Shown here piece by piece: positions 10,160-22,000 of a DNA stretch of 64,000 nt. Numbering within the stretch: position 1 is the stretch's first letter; each line of letters opens with the position of its first letter. A program made the translations under genes and the position numbers. Source of the DNA: Piliocolobus tephrosceles (Eukaryota; Chordata; Mammalia; Primates; Cercopithecidae); assembly GCF_002776525.5 (NCBI RefSeq), contig NC_045440.1, forward strand, positions 161,948-225,947, read 5' to 3'. The notes below the pieces were generated by a model. It made no database searches. It was not told where the DNA came from and saw only the letters and a program-made list of their open reading frames with translations.

Positions 10160-10451
10160 GGCTGGGCGCGGTGGCTCAAGCCTGTAATCCCAGCACTTTG
10201 GGAGGCCGAGGCAGGCGGATCACGAGGTCAGGAGATGGAGACCATCCTGGCTAACACAGTGAAACCCCGTATCTACTAAAAATACAAAAAACTAGCCGGG
10301 CGGGATGGCGGGCGCCTGTAGTCCCAGCTACTCGGGAGGCTGAATGGGGTAAACCCGGGAGGCGGAGCTTGCAGTGAGCTGAGATCCGGCCTCTGCACTC
10401 CAGCCCCGGCGACAGAGCGAGACTCTGTCTCAAAAAAAAAAAAGAAAAAAA
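10160..10451 (+). mobile_element. AluY of Old World monkey AluYR type
   Basis: A complete Alu beginning GGCTGGGCGCGGTGGCTCAAG. It contains ACTAGCCGGGCGGGATGGCG and GAGATCCGGCC where human AluY has GATCGCGCC, changes I associate with monkey AluYR. A 17-bp duplication with one mismatch (AAGAATTCTTGT.TCTT) flanks it at 10143-10159 and 10452-10468. Confidence 0.9.
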
Positions 10452-10878
10452 AAGAATTCTTGTGTCTTTATTTGTAAAGAATACTGGACTAGTTTTCATT
10501 TCTGGTAATGTCTTTGTCTTGCTTTCCTATCAGGATAATACTGGTCACGTGAAATTAGTTTGGAAATGTGTCTTATAAGTTTTTGAAGATTGTAAGAAAG
10601 AGTAGCCTTCATTATTCTTTAAACGTGATAAAATTCACTAGTACAGCCGTCTGGTCCTGGATTATTTTTTTGGAAGCTTTTAATCACAGTCTCACTGCCA
10701 TCACTTGTTATATGTCTATCTGTATTTTTTATTTCTTCTTGACTCAGTTTTGGTAGTTTATTTGTAGAAATTGTCCATCATTTTATTTAGGGTGCCTAAT
10801 TTGTTGACATACAATTATTCATAGTGTTCACTTATAATTCCTTTTGTCTGTGTAAGTTTGGTAGTAGTATCCCCACTC

Positions 10879-11177
10879 TTTTTTTTTTTTTTTGAGACGG
10901 AGTCTCGCTCTGTCGCCCAGGCTGGAGTGCAGTGGCGGGATCTCAGCTCACTGCAAGCTCCACCTCCCGGGTTCAGGCCATTCTCCTGCCTCAGCCTCCC
11001 GAGTGGCTGGGATTACAGGCGCCCACCACTTCACCTGGCTAGTTTTTGTATGATTTTTAGTAGAGATGGGGTTTCACCGTATTAGCCAGAATGGTCTCCA
11101 TCTCCTGATCTCGTGATCCACCCGCCTCGGCCTCCCGAAGTGCTGGGATTACAGGCATGAGCCACTGCGACAGGCCT
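10879..11177 (-). mobile_element. AluY, reverse orientation
   Basis: Starts with a T-run and GAGACGGAGTCTCGCTCTGT and ends at GCCACTGCGACAGGCC. It is close to full length and sits within the ancient L1. Confidence 0.93.
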
Positions 11178-11863
11178 TTATTTTTAATTTTAGTAATTTA
11201 AGTATTCTTCCTGTTTTCTTTGGTCAGTATAGCAAAAGGCGAGTTAAGTTTCTTGATCTTTTCAAATAATCAACTTTTGCTTTTGTTGATTTCTCTAGTG
11301 TTTTGTTATTCTCTATTTCACTGTGTTCTGATATTTATTATTTTATTTTTCCTGCTTGCTATGGATTTAGTTAGTTCTTCTTTTCCTAGGTTCTGAATTT
11401 AGAGTGTTAGCTATCTATTTTATTCATTCCTTTTTAAGGTAAAAGTTTACATCTATAAATTTTTATCTGAGCTTATACTTAGCTTTTGCTGCATCCCTTA
11501 TTGTATTTTCATTTTGGTTCTTCTCAAAGTATTTTTCGATTTCCTTTGTGATTTCTTCTTGGACCCATTGGTTGTGTAGAGGTATGGCATTTAATTCTCA
11601 CATATTTGTGAATTTTTTTTTCTCTTATTGATTTTTAGTTTTGTCCCACAGTGGTTGGAGAAAGTATTTTGTATGATTTTAATATTTTAAAATTTTCTGA
11701 TACTTATTTTATGGCCTAACATGGACTATTCTGGAGACTGTTTTGTGTTTACTTAAGAAAAAATATGTATTCCCCTGTTATTAATTGGAGTGTTGTATAG
11801 ATGTCTGTTAGTCTACTGGTTTATAGTGTTGTTCAAGCTTTCTATTTTCTTACTGATCTTCAA

Positions 11864-12003
11864 TCTAGTTATTCCGTACTATTAAATTTAGTGTATCAAA
11901 ATATCCATTACTTCTTAGCTATTCTCTCTTCTATCTAGTTATTCCGTATTATTAAATTTAGTATATCAAAATATCCATTACTTTTTAGCTATTCTCTCTT
12001 CAG
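11864..12003. repeat. 2 x 70-bp tandem duplication
   Basis: Two units, each beginning TCTAGTTATTCCGTA and ending CTATTCTCTCTTC, at 11864-11933 and 11934-12003 with about three differences. The duplication is inside L1 sequence. Confidence 0.93.
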
Positions 12004-12863
12004 TTATATTAGCGTATACGTATTTGAGGGCTGTCTTATTAGGTGCATATATATTTATAATTGTAACATCTTATTAATGGGTTGACCCTTTTAACATTAT
12101 GTAATATCCTTTTGGTTATACAAAATTTTGTTTCAAAGTCTTTTTTGTCTGATACTAATATAGTTACTTCTGCTCTTTTTTGGTCACAATTTGCAGGAAA
12201 TATGATTTCCCATTCTTTTATTTTCCAGATATTTGTGTATTTGAATCTAAAATGAGTCTCATGGGTAACATATAATTGGATCATGTTTGTAAATATATCC
12301 TCTCAATCTCTGCCTTTAGTTGTAGAGTTTAATTCATTTACGTGGAATATCATTACTAATAAGGAAGGATTTCTGCCATTTCTCTGTTTGCTGTCTATAT
12401 ATCTTATATATTTTTTGTTCTCCAATTCTTTCATTCCTCCATTATTGCCTTCCTTTGTATTTAATATTTCTAGTGTATCATTTTAATTATCTTGTTCTTG
12501 TACTACATTTAAAAAATTTTTTTATTTTACTTTAAGTTCCAGGATACAAGTGCAAAACATGTAGGTTTGTTGCATAGGTTTATGTGTGCCATGGTGGTTT
12601 GCTGCACCTGTCAACCCCTCATCTAGGTTTTAAGCTCCACATGTATTAGCTATTTATCCTAATGCTCTCCCTCCCCTCGCCCTCCCACACCCTGACTGGC
12701 CCCAGTGTGTGTTGTTCCCCTTCTTGTGTCCATGTGTTCTCATCGCTCAACTGTTACTTATGAGTGAGAACACGTGGTGTTAGTTTTTCTGTTCCTGTGT
12801 CACTTTGCTGAGGATGATGGCTTCCAGCTTCATCCATGTCCCTGCAAAGGACATGATCTCATT

Positions 12864-12865
<2 letters not shown>

Positions 12866-12894
<29 letters not shown>

Positions 12895-13152
12895 GAGGCA
12901 GATTCTCACACTCTCGCCCAGGCTGGAGTGCAGTGGCACCATCTTGGCTCACTGCAAGCTCCATCTCCCAGGTTCACACCATTCTCCTGCCTCAGCCTCC
13001 CAAGTAGCTGGGACTACAGGTGCCCGCCACCATGCCCAGCTAATTTTTTGTATTTTTAGTAGAGACGGGGTTTCACAGTGTTAACCAGGATGGTCTTGAT
13101 CTCCTGACCATGTGATCCGCCCGCTTCGGCCTCCCAAAGTGCTGGGATTACA
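12866..13152 (-). mobile_element. Alu, reverse, 5'-truncated
   Basis: A T-run of about 28 bases opens it and it ends at CTGGGATTACA. The duplication ATCTCATTCCTTTTT lies at 12856 and again at 13153. It is inserted in L1 3' coding sequence. Confidence 0.93.
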
Positions 13153-16100
13153 ATCTCATTCCTTTTTATGGCTCCATAGTATTCCGTGCTATATATGTAC
13201 CACATTTTCTTTATCCAGTCTATCACTGACAGGCATTTGAGTTGGTTACATGTCTTTGCTATTGTAAATAGGGTTGTAATAAACATACATGTGCATGTGT
13301 TTATAGTAGAATGATTTATATTCCTTTAGGTATATGCCCAGTAATGGAATTGCTGGGACAAATGGTATTTCTGGTTCTAGATCCTTGAGGAATCACCAAA
13401 CTGTCTTCCACAATGGTTGAACTAATTTACATTCCCACCAACAGTGTAAAAGCTTTTCCTATTTCTCCACAGCCTCACCAGCATCTATTGTGTCTTAACT
13501 TTTTAATAATCACAATTCTGACTAGCATGAGATGGTATCTTATTGTGGTTTTGATTTGCATATCTTTAATAATCAGTGATGTTGAGCTTTTTTTATATGT
13601 TTGTTGGTTGCATAAATGTCTGCTTTTGAGAAGTGTCTGTTCATATTCTTTGCCCACTTTTTAATGGGGTCATTTTTTCTTGTAAATTTGTTTAAGTTCC
13701 TTGTAGATTCTGGATATTAGACCTTTGTCAGATGGGTAGATTGCAAAAATTTTTTCCCATTCTGTAGGTTGCCTGTTCACTCTGATGATAGTTTCTTTTG
13801 CTGCGCAGAAGCTCTTTAGTTTAATTAGGTCCCATTTGTCAATTTTGGCTTTTGTCAAATGCTTTTGGCATTTTCTTCATGAAGTCTTTGCCCATGCCTA
13901 TGTCCTGAATGGTATTGACTAGTTTTTCTCCTCGAGTTTTTTATGGTTTTGGGTTTTACATGTAAGTATTTAATCCATCGTGAGTTAATTTTTGTATAAG
14001 GTGTAAGGAAGGGATCCAGTTTTAATTTTCTGAATATGGCTAGCCAGTTTTCCCAGCACCATTTATTAAATAGGGAATCCTTTCCCCATTGCTTGTTTTT
14101 GTCCAGTTCATCGAAGATCAGATGGTTGTAGATGTGTGGTGTTATTTCTGAGGTCTCTGTTCTGTTCCATCAGTCTACATATCTGTTTTGATACCAGTAC
14201 CATGCTGTTTGGGTTACTGTAGCCTTGTAGTATAGTTTGAAGTCAGGTAGCATAATGCCTCCAGCTTTGTTTTTTGTTTTTTTCTTTCCTTGCTTACGAT
14301 TAGTCTTGGCTATAGGAGCTCATTTTGGTTCCATATGAATTTTAAAATAGTGTTTTCTAGTTCTGTGAATAATGTCAATGGTAGTTTAATGGGAATAGCA
14401 TTGAATCTATAAATTACTTTGGGTAGTATGGCCATTTTCATGATACTGATTCTTCCTATCCATGAGCATGGAATATTTTTCCATTTGTTTGTGTCCTCTC
14501 TGGTTTCCTTGAGCTGAGGCTTGTAGTTCTTTTTGAAGAGGTCCTTCACTTACCTTGTTAACTATATTCCTAGGTATTTTATTCTCTTTGTAGCAATTGC
14601 GAATGGGAGTTCATTCATGATTTGGCTCTCTGCTTGCCTTTTGTTGGTGTACAGGAATGCATGTGACTTCTGCACATTGATTTTTTATCCTGAGACTTTG
14701 CTGAAGTAGCTTATCAGCTTAAGGAGTTTTGGGGCTGAGACAATGAATTTTCTAGCCATGGAATCACTTCGTCTGCAAATAGAGACAATTTGACTTCCTC
14801 TCTTCCTATTTGAATACCTTTATTTCTTTCTCTTGCCTGATTGCCCTTGCCAGAAATTCTAATACTATGTTGAATAGGAGTGGTGAGAGAGGGCATCCTT
14901 GTCTTGTGCCGGTTTTCAAAGGGAATGCTTCTAGCATTTGCCCATTTAGTATGGCATTGGCTGTGGATTTGTCATAAATAGCTCCTATTATTTTGAGATA
15001 TGTTCCATCAGTACTTAGTTTCATGAGAGTTTTTAACATGAAGGGATGTTGACTCTTATCAAACACCTTTCCTGCATCTATTGAGATGATCATGTGATTT
15101 TTGCCATTGGTTCTGCTTATGTGATGGATTACATTCATTGATTTGCATATGTTGAACCAGTCTAGCATCCCAGGGGTGAAGCCAACTGGATCATGGTGGA
15201 TAAGCTTTTTGATGTGCTGCTGGATTCAGTTTGCCAGTGCCAGTATTTTGTTAAGGATTTTCACATCCGTGTTCATTAGGGAGACTGGCCTGAAGTTTCT
15301 TTTGTTGTTGTTGTGTCTCTGCCAGGTTTTGGTATCGGGATGATGCTGGCCTTATAAAATGAGTTAGGGAGGAGCCCCTCCTTTTCAATTGTTTGGAATA
15401 GTTTCAGAAGGAATGGTACTAGCTTCACTTTGTATCTCTGGTAGAATTCAGCTGTGAATCAGTCTGGTCCTGGACTTTTTTTGGCTGGTAGGCTATTAAT
15501 TACTGCCTCAATTTCAGAGCTTGTTATTGGTCTATTCAGGGATTCACCTTATTCCTGGTTTAGTCTTGGGAGAGTGTATGTGTCCAGGAATGTATCCATT
15601 TCTTCTAAGTTTTCTAGTTTACTTGCATAGAGGTGTTTATAGTATTCTCTGGTGATGGTTTGTATTTCTGTAGGGTCAGTGGTGATATCCCCTTTATCAT
15701 TTTTATTGTGTCTATTTGATTCTTCTCTCTTTTCTTCTTTATTATTCTAGCTAGTGATCTATTTTGTTAATTTCTTCAAGAAACCAGTTTGTGGATTAAT
15801 TGATTTCTTGAAGGGTTTTTTGTATCTCTATCTCCTTCAGTTCTGCTCTGATCTTAGTTATTTCCTGTCTTCTGGCAACTTTTGAATTTGTTTGCTCTTG
15901 CTTCTCTAGCTCTTCTAATTGTGATGTTAGGGTGTCATTTTGAGATCTTTCTAGCTTTCTGATGTGGGCATTTAGTGCTATAAATTTCCCTCTTAACACT
16001 GCTTTAGCTGTGTCCCAGAGATTCTGGTACGTTGTCTTTGTTCTCATTGGTTTCAAAGAACTTCTTGATTTCTACTTTAATTTCATTATTTACCCAGGAG

Positions 16101-16380
16101 TCGTTCAGGAGCGGGTTGTTCAACTTCCATGTAGTTGTGTGATTTTGAGTGAGTTTCTTAATCCTGAGTTCTAATTTGATTGCACTGTGGTCCGAGAGAC
16201 TGTTTGTTACAATTTCAGTTCTTTTGCATTTTCTGAGGAGTGTTTTACTTCCAACTACATAGTCGATTTTAGAATATGTGTCATGTGGCACTGATAAGAA
16301 TATACATTCTGCTGATTTGGGGTGGAGAGTTCTGTAGATGTCTATTAAGTCCACTTGATCCAGAGCTGAGTTCAAGTCTG

Positions 16381-16520
16381 CTTTTGTTTGTTTGTTTGTT
16401 TGTTTCATTCTTTTTTCTCTAATCTTGTCTGCCTTATTTCAACAAGATGGTCTTCAAACTGATATCCTTTCTTCCACTTGGTCAACTCAGTTATTGATAC
16501 TTGTGTATGCTTCATGAAGT
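16381..16520. repeat. copy of L1 ORF1 segment inside ORF2
   Basis: This stretch is nearly identical to 17582-17717 in the same orientation, apart from a longer TTTG run and a few changes. The donor belongs to ORF1, while the copy sits in the ORF2 endonuclease coding region. About 75-85 bp of normal ORF2, including the conserved GDFNTPL region, is absent at the site. Confidence 0.9.
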
Positions 16521-17581
16521 TAATACTGTGGGAGTCTAAGTCTCTTTGTGGTGTCTAAGAATTTGTTTTATGAATCTAGGTGCTCCTGTATTGGGTGGAT
16601 ATACATTCAGGAGAGTTAGTTGATCCCTTTATCATTATGTAATGCTCTTCTTTATCTTTTTTTATCTTTGTTGGTTTAAACTCTGCTTTGTCAGGGACTA
16701 GGATTGCAACCCCTGCTTTTTCTTTGCTTTCCATTTGCTTGGTAAATTTTCCTCCATCCCTTTATTTTGAGCCTGTGTGTGTCTTTGCACATGAGATGGG
16801 TCTCCTGAATAAAGGATATGGATGGATCTTGACTCTTTATCCAATTTGCCAGTCTGTGTCTTTTAATTGGGGCATTTAGCCCATTTACATTTAAGGTTAA
16901 TATTGTTATGTGTGAATTCAATCCTGCCGTCATGGTGCTGTCTGGTTATTTTGCACACTAGTTGCAGTTTTTTCATAGTGTCATTGGTCTTTATATTTTG
17001 GTGTGTTTTTGCAGTGGCTGATGCCAGTTTTTCCTTTCCATATTGAGTGCTTCCTTCAGGAGCTTTTGCAAGGCAGTCCTGGTAGTGATGAAATCCCTTA
17101 GCATTTGCTTGTCTGGAAAGGATTTTATTTCTCCTTCACCTATGAAGCTTAGTTTGGCTGTATATGAAATTCTGGGTTGAAAATTCTTTCCTTTAAGAAT
17201 GCTGAATATTGGCTCTCACTCTCTTCTGGCTTATAGGGTGTCTGCTCAAAGGTCTGCTGTTAGTCTGATGGGCTTATCTTTGTAGGTGACCTGGCCTTTC
17301 TCTCTGGCTGCCCTTAACATTTTTCCCTTCATTTCAACCTTGGAGAATCAGGTGATTATGTGTCTCAGGGTTGATCTTCTCATGAAGTATCTTAGTGGTG
17401 TTCTTTATATTTTCTGAATTTGAATGTTGGCCTTTCTTGCTAGGTTATGGAGATTCTCATGGATAATATCCTGAAGTGTATTTTCCAACTTGGTTCCATT
17501 CTTCCCCTCTCTTTCAGGTACTCCAATCAATCATAGGTTCAGTCTTTTTACATAGTCCCGTATTTCTTAGAGGTTTTGTTC

Positions 17582-17717
17582 GTTTTTGTTTGTTTGTTTC
17601 ATTCTTTTTTCTCTAATCTTGTCTGCCTTATTTCAACAAGATGGTCTTCAAACTCTGATATTCTTTCTTCCACTTGGTCAATTCAGTTATTGATACTTGT
17701 GTATGCTTCACGAAGTT
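17582..17717. repeat. ORF1 donor of the copied segment
   Basis: The normal ORF1 location of the sequence duplicated at 16381-16520. It contains ATTCTTTTTTCTCTAATCTT and CTTCCACTTGGTCAATTC, and flanking sequence continues as ORF1 on both sides. Confidence 0.85.
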
Positions 17718-18240
17718 CTTGTGCTGTGTTTTTCAGCTCCATCAGGTCACTTATGTTTCTTTCTAAACTAGTTATTCTAGTTAACAGCTCCTGTAACCTT
17801 TTAACAAGGTTCTTAGCTTCTTTGCTTTGGGTTAGAACATGCTTTAGCTCAGTGGAGTTTGTTATTACCCACCTTCTGAAGCCTACTTCTGTCAAGTCAT
17901 CCATCTCATCCTCATCCAGTTCTGCACCCTTGATGGAAAGGCATTGCAATCATTTTGAGGAGAAGCAGCACTCTGGTCTTTTGGGTTTTCAGTGTTTTTT
18001 CACTGATTCTTTTTCATCTTCATGAGTTTGTCTAGTATCAGTCTTTGAGGCTGCTGACCCTTGGATGGGGTTTTCGTGGGGACTTTTTTTGTTGATGCTG
18101 TTGTTGTTGTTTGTTCGTTTGTTTTTCTTGCAATGGTCAGATACCTCTTCTGTAGGGCTGTTGCGATTTGCTGGCAATTTCACTTCAGGCCCTATTCATC
18201 TGTTGGATTTTGGTCAATTGATTCTTGATTAAAGGTATGC

Positions 18241-18975
18241 TCTTAAGCTTTCAATGTTTTGTTGCTATGTGATGAGTTAGGGTGAAAGATTAGGGACTCT
18301 CTTTAATCTATAGGCTCAGAGTCTTTTGACAGGAGCTGCGCACTTTACTCTGTCTTTTATCTTTCAAGTCTCCTGATCTTACTTGTCCTGTTGTATGAGA
18401 TAATTATACAGCGGATCAATAACGATTAAAAATATTTGTTTTCAATGTGAATTAAGTGTATCCACCTTTCAGATGTGATTAAGAACACCTCACACAAGTG
18501 ACAGCCTCTCTTTTAAGGACTAACTTAATAAAAACAAAAATAGCTTTTCATTAATGGACCTTAGGCAATACTCTTGTCCCTCTTGCAAAAAAAAAAAAAA
18601 AAAAAAAAAAGAGTGTATTATGGAAACGTTTCCTTACAAGCCCTAGGACTTTTGTAATAAGGATGTTCTGTACTCACATGGCCTTACTTCTTGGCCCCAT
18701 TCAAAAAAGAAAATTAATTAAAGGTATTAATTAACCTCTGGTGAAATTGAGAGCCATAGAAAAAGGAAAGGGTTAACCATCTGGTTTCCTACAATTAGGT
18801 TAATTTGTCACCAAATTTAGAGACTCTAGAGTTTGGAAACATTCCAACGGAAGCTGTTTTATTTCCTTACTGTTAAGCTTCACTGACCAAGAGGAACCTC
18901 AAGTCCCCAGATGTAAATAAAAGCCCCTGTGTTCTACCAGCCCTGATCATTCACCTCTCTATTGGGCACTCAGCC
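18241..18975 (+). other. DEFB130 5' flank and 5' UTR
   Basis: Unique sequence upstream of the DEFB130 start. It includes a 24-base A-run at 18587-18610 and a TATA-like element at 18914. No coding frame was seen. Confidence 0.6.
18914..18921 (+). promoter_or_regulatory. TATA-like box of DEFB130
   Basis: TAAATAAA lies about 60 bp before the ATG. A start site about 30 bp downstream (near 18945) would give a short 5' UTR as in other defensins. This is a prediction. Confidence 0.45.
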
Positions 18976-19033
18976 ATGAAACTCCATTCCCTTATTTCTG
19001 TTCTCCTCCTCTTTGTGACTTTAATACCAAAAG
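18976..19033 (+). CDS. DEFB130: DEFB130 exon 1 coding part
   Basis: 58 coding bases for the signal peptide. The ATG context is 'cagccatga'. The donor GTAAG starts at 19034. This exon is too short to stand out as an open frame and was found by its leader and donor. Confidence 0.95.
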
Positions 19034-22000
19034 GTAAGATGGTGAATGATTTTAGAAGTCTACTGGGATGCCTAGACCAGAGGAGGTCTATTGAGATAAT
19101 TATACTGTGGCCATCCTAACTCAGACCCCAATTCACAGCCTTAGGAATTCAGAAATCCAACATGTTTTATCTTCTTTGGTACTAATGAAGCCAAAATTTA
19201 GAAGCAGGACAAGGAGTTTTTTCAACAGAAAATGGGGGTTCAAGAGCTCGATAATTAGAAAACGGGGCCGAAATAGAGTTAGAGGTATAGAAGCTTTGAT
19301 ATGTGATTTAAAGGTTAGTAAATACAGCAAATAGCTATCATCAAGGCCTCACTCTCCAAAAAGGAGAGTGAAGATGGTAGTTCTTGGTTCAAACTTGGTA
19401 GTGAATGGAAGTGTATAGAGTCTATTTGGTGAGGAATATTTGTGAAGGGCAGCAGTTAGGCAAATAAGACAGAATTCAATAAGAAAGTTTTGCATCAAAT
19501 TGTAAAAGACCAATAGAAATTTGGGAGCAGGGGAATTTGGAAAAAGAATAAACAGTGACATGAAGCTTAAATGGCAAAATTTTAAGCATAAGACAAATAA
19601 TATAGAAAACACTTTAAGACTCTTAATTGCATCCTTAGGGTCCATGATTCAGAAGTTTAAATATTGACATGTAGAATCAAACTGAAAAGGGAATATAGAA
19701 TCGAACATCTTCAGGGTGTTTCATCCAGATCCTGGTAAGATCTGATAAAATTATTATCTCCACTGTTAATAGTGGGATATTCATATCCCTCAAAATAAAG
19801 TGTGTGGTCAATGAACAAAGATCTCTTCCTTGCTTTATCTCTGAGATTATTTTTTAAATAATTTCAACTTATATTGTAGATTCAGGAGGTACATGTGCAG
19901 GTTTGTTATGTTGGTATATTGTGTGGTGTGAGGTTTAGGGCAAGACGGTGATCCCATCACTCAGGTAGTGAGCATAGTACCAAATAGTCAGTTTTTCAAT
20001 CCTTGTTCCTCTCCCTCAGCACTCTAGTAGTCTCCAGTGTCCCATCTTTATGTCCATGAGTATCCAGTGTTTAGCTCCCACTTATAAGTGAGAACATGCA
20101 TTATTTGGTTTTCTATTTCTGCATTAATTTACTTGGGATTACATCCTCCAGCTGCATCCATGTTGCTACAAAGGATACGATTTTGTTCTTTTTTATGGCT
20201 GCATAGTATTCCATGGTGTATATGTACCACATTTTCTATATCTAGTCTACCATTGATGAGCACCTAGATTGATTCTTTGTCTTTACTATTGTGAATAGTT
20301 CTGTGATGAACATAGGAGTGCATGTGTGTTCTGAGTAGAATGATTTATTTTCTTTTGGACAATATACTCAGCAATGGAATTGCTGGGTTGAATGGTAGCT
20401 CTGTTTTAAGTTCTTCGAGAAATCTTCAGACTGCTTTCCACAGTGGCTGAACTAATTTACATTCCCATCAGCAGTGTATAAGCACTCCTTTTCTCCACAG
20501 CCTCATCTGCATCTCTATTATTTTTTGATTTTTTAACAATAGCCATTCTCACTGGTGTAAGATAGTTCTCATTGTGGTTTTGATTATGATTTGCATTTCT
20601 CTAGTGATTAATAATGTTGAGCTATTTTTCATGTTTGCTGGCTGCTTCTATGTCTTCTTTTGAGAAGAGTCTCTTCATGTTTTTCATGTCTTTTTCCCAC
20701 TTTATTTGTTTTTTGCTTGTTGATTTAAATTCCCTATAGATTCTGGATGTTAAATTTTTGTCAGATGCATAGTTAGCAAATATTTTCTCCCATTCTGTTG
20801 TTTTCTGTTTACCCTGTTAATCGTTTTCTTTTTCTCTGCAGAAGTACTTTAGTTTAATTCGGCTCTACTTGTCCATTTTTGTTTTTGTTGCAATTGCATT
20901 TGAGTACTTAGTCATAAATTATTCCCCAAGGCCAATATCAAGAATGGTGTTGCTTAGGTTTTCTTCTAGGATTCTTACAGTTTGAGGTCTTACATTTAAA
21001 TATTTAATCCATCATGAGCTAATTTTTTGTATATGGTGAAAGATAGGCATCCAGTTTTATTCTTCTGCTTATGGCCAGCCAGCTATACCAGCACCATTTA
21101 TTGAACAGGAAGTCCTTTTTCCGTTGCTTATTTTTGTCAACTTTGTCAAAGAGCAGATGGTTATAAATGTGCAGCTTGATTTCTGGGTTCTCTATTCTGT
21201 TCCAGTAGTCCATGTGTCTGCTTTTGTACCAGTCCCATGCCGTTTTAGTTACTGTAGCCTTATAGCATAATTTGAAGTCAAGCAGGATGATGCCTCCAGT
21301 GTTGTTCTTTTTGCTTAGGATGATTTTGGTTGTCTGAGCTCTTTTTCAGTTTCATATGAATTTTAGAACAGTTTTTTTCTATTCTGTGAAAAATGTCATT
21401 GGTAGTTTGATAGGGATAGCACTGAATCTGTAAATTGCTTTGGGCAGTATGGCCATTTTCATAATATTGATTCTTCCAATCCACAGCAGGGAATATTTTT
21501 CTGTTTGTGTCATCTATGATTTCTTTCAGTAGTGAATTGTAGTATCGCTTGTAGAGATCTTTCACCTCCTTGGTTAAATGTATTCATGGGTATTTAATTT
21601 TTTGTGTGGCTATTGTAAATGGGATTGCATTCTTGACTTGGCTCTCGGGCTGAACATTATTGGTGTATAGAAAGGCCATTATTGGTGTACTGATCTTGTA
21701 CATTGATTTTGCATCCTGAAACTTTACTAAAGTTGTCTATCAGGTCCAGGAGGCTTTGGCAGAGTTTTTAGGGTTTCCTAAGTGTAGAATAATATCATCA
21801 ATAAAAAGAGGTAATTTGACTTCTTCTTTTCCTATTTGGATGCCTTTTATTTCAAAAGGCTGATTGCTCTGGCTCATATTTCCAGTACTGTGTTGATTAG
21901 GATGGTGAGAGAGGGCACTCTTGTCTTGTTCCAGTTCTGAGATTCTTTGAAGTGCAATCAAAGCTACTCAATTGTTTGATCTTTACCTAATCTGTGGATT

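Larger units (their letters stand above)
10054..12505 (-). mobile_element. ancient L1 (L1M type) ORF2 fragment
   Basis: Antisense ORF2 phrases occur throughout (TTCTAGTACAGCC-like, ATTTCCTTTGTGATTTCTTC, TGGTTGGAGAAAGTATTTTGTATG). It is interrupted by Alus at 10160 and 10879 and by a 70-bp tandem duplication at 11864. There is no intact frame. Confidence 0.75.
12506..18240 (-). mobile_element. near full-length L1, inactive
   Basis: The 3' end is at left (ACTTTAAGTTCCAGGATACA near 12530). ORF2 runs leftward from about 16930, with the endonuclease start 'MTAGLNSHITILTLNVNGLN' at 16933 and reverse transcriptase phrases SIDAGKVFDK, TGTRQGCPLSPLLFN and FADE in place of the catalytic FADD. ORF1 remnants run 17580-18183. 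Part of the 5' UTR remains. Frames are broken by many stops and indels, the FADD motif is damaged, an Alu has inserted at 12866, and ORF1-derived sequence is inserted in the endonuclease region. The element cannot make working proteins. Confidence 0.9.

Noticed and set aside
14806..15168. 120-aa minus frame with reverse-transcriptase motifs
   Set aside because: Real homology, but to L1 ORF2 of a decayed element; listed under the L1 and not as a gene.
18587..18610. 24-base A-run considered as the tail of a processed pseudogene or SINE
   Set aside because: No element body was recognised upstream and no target duplication was found.
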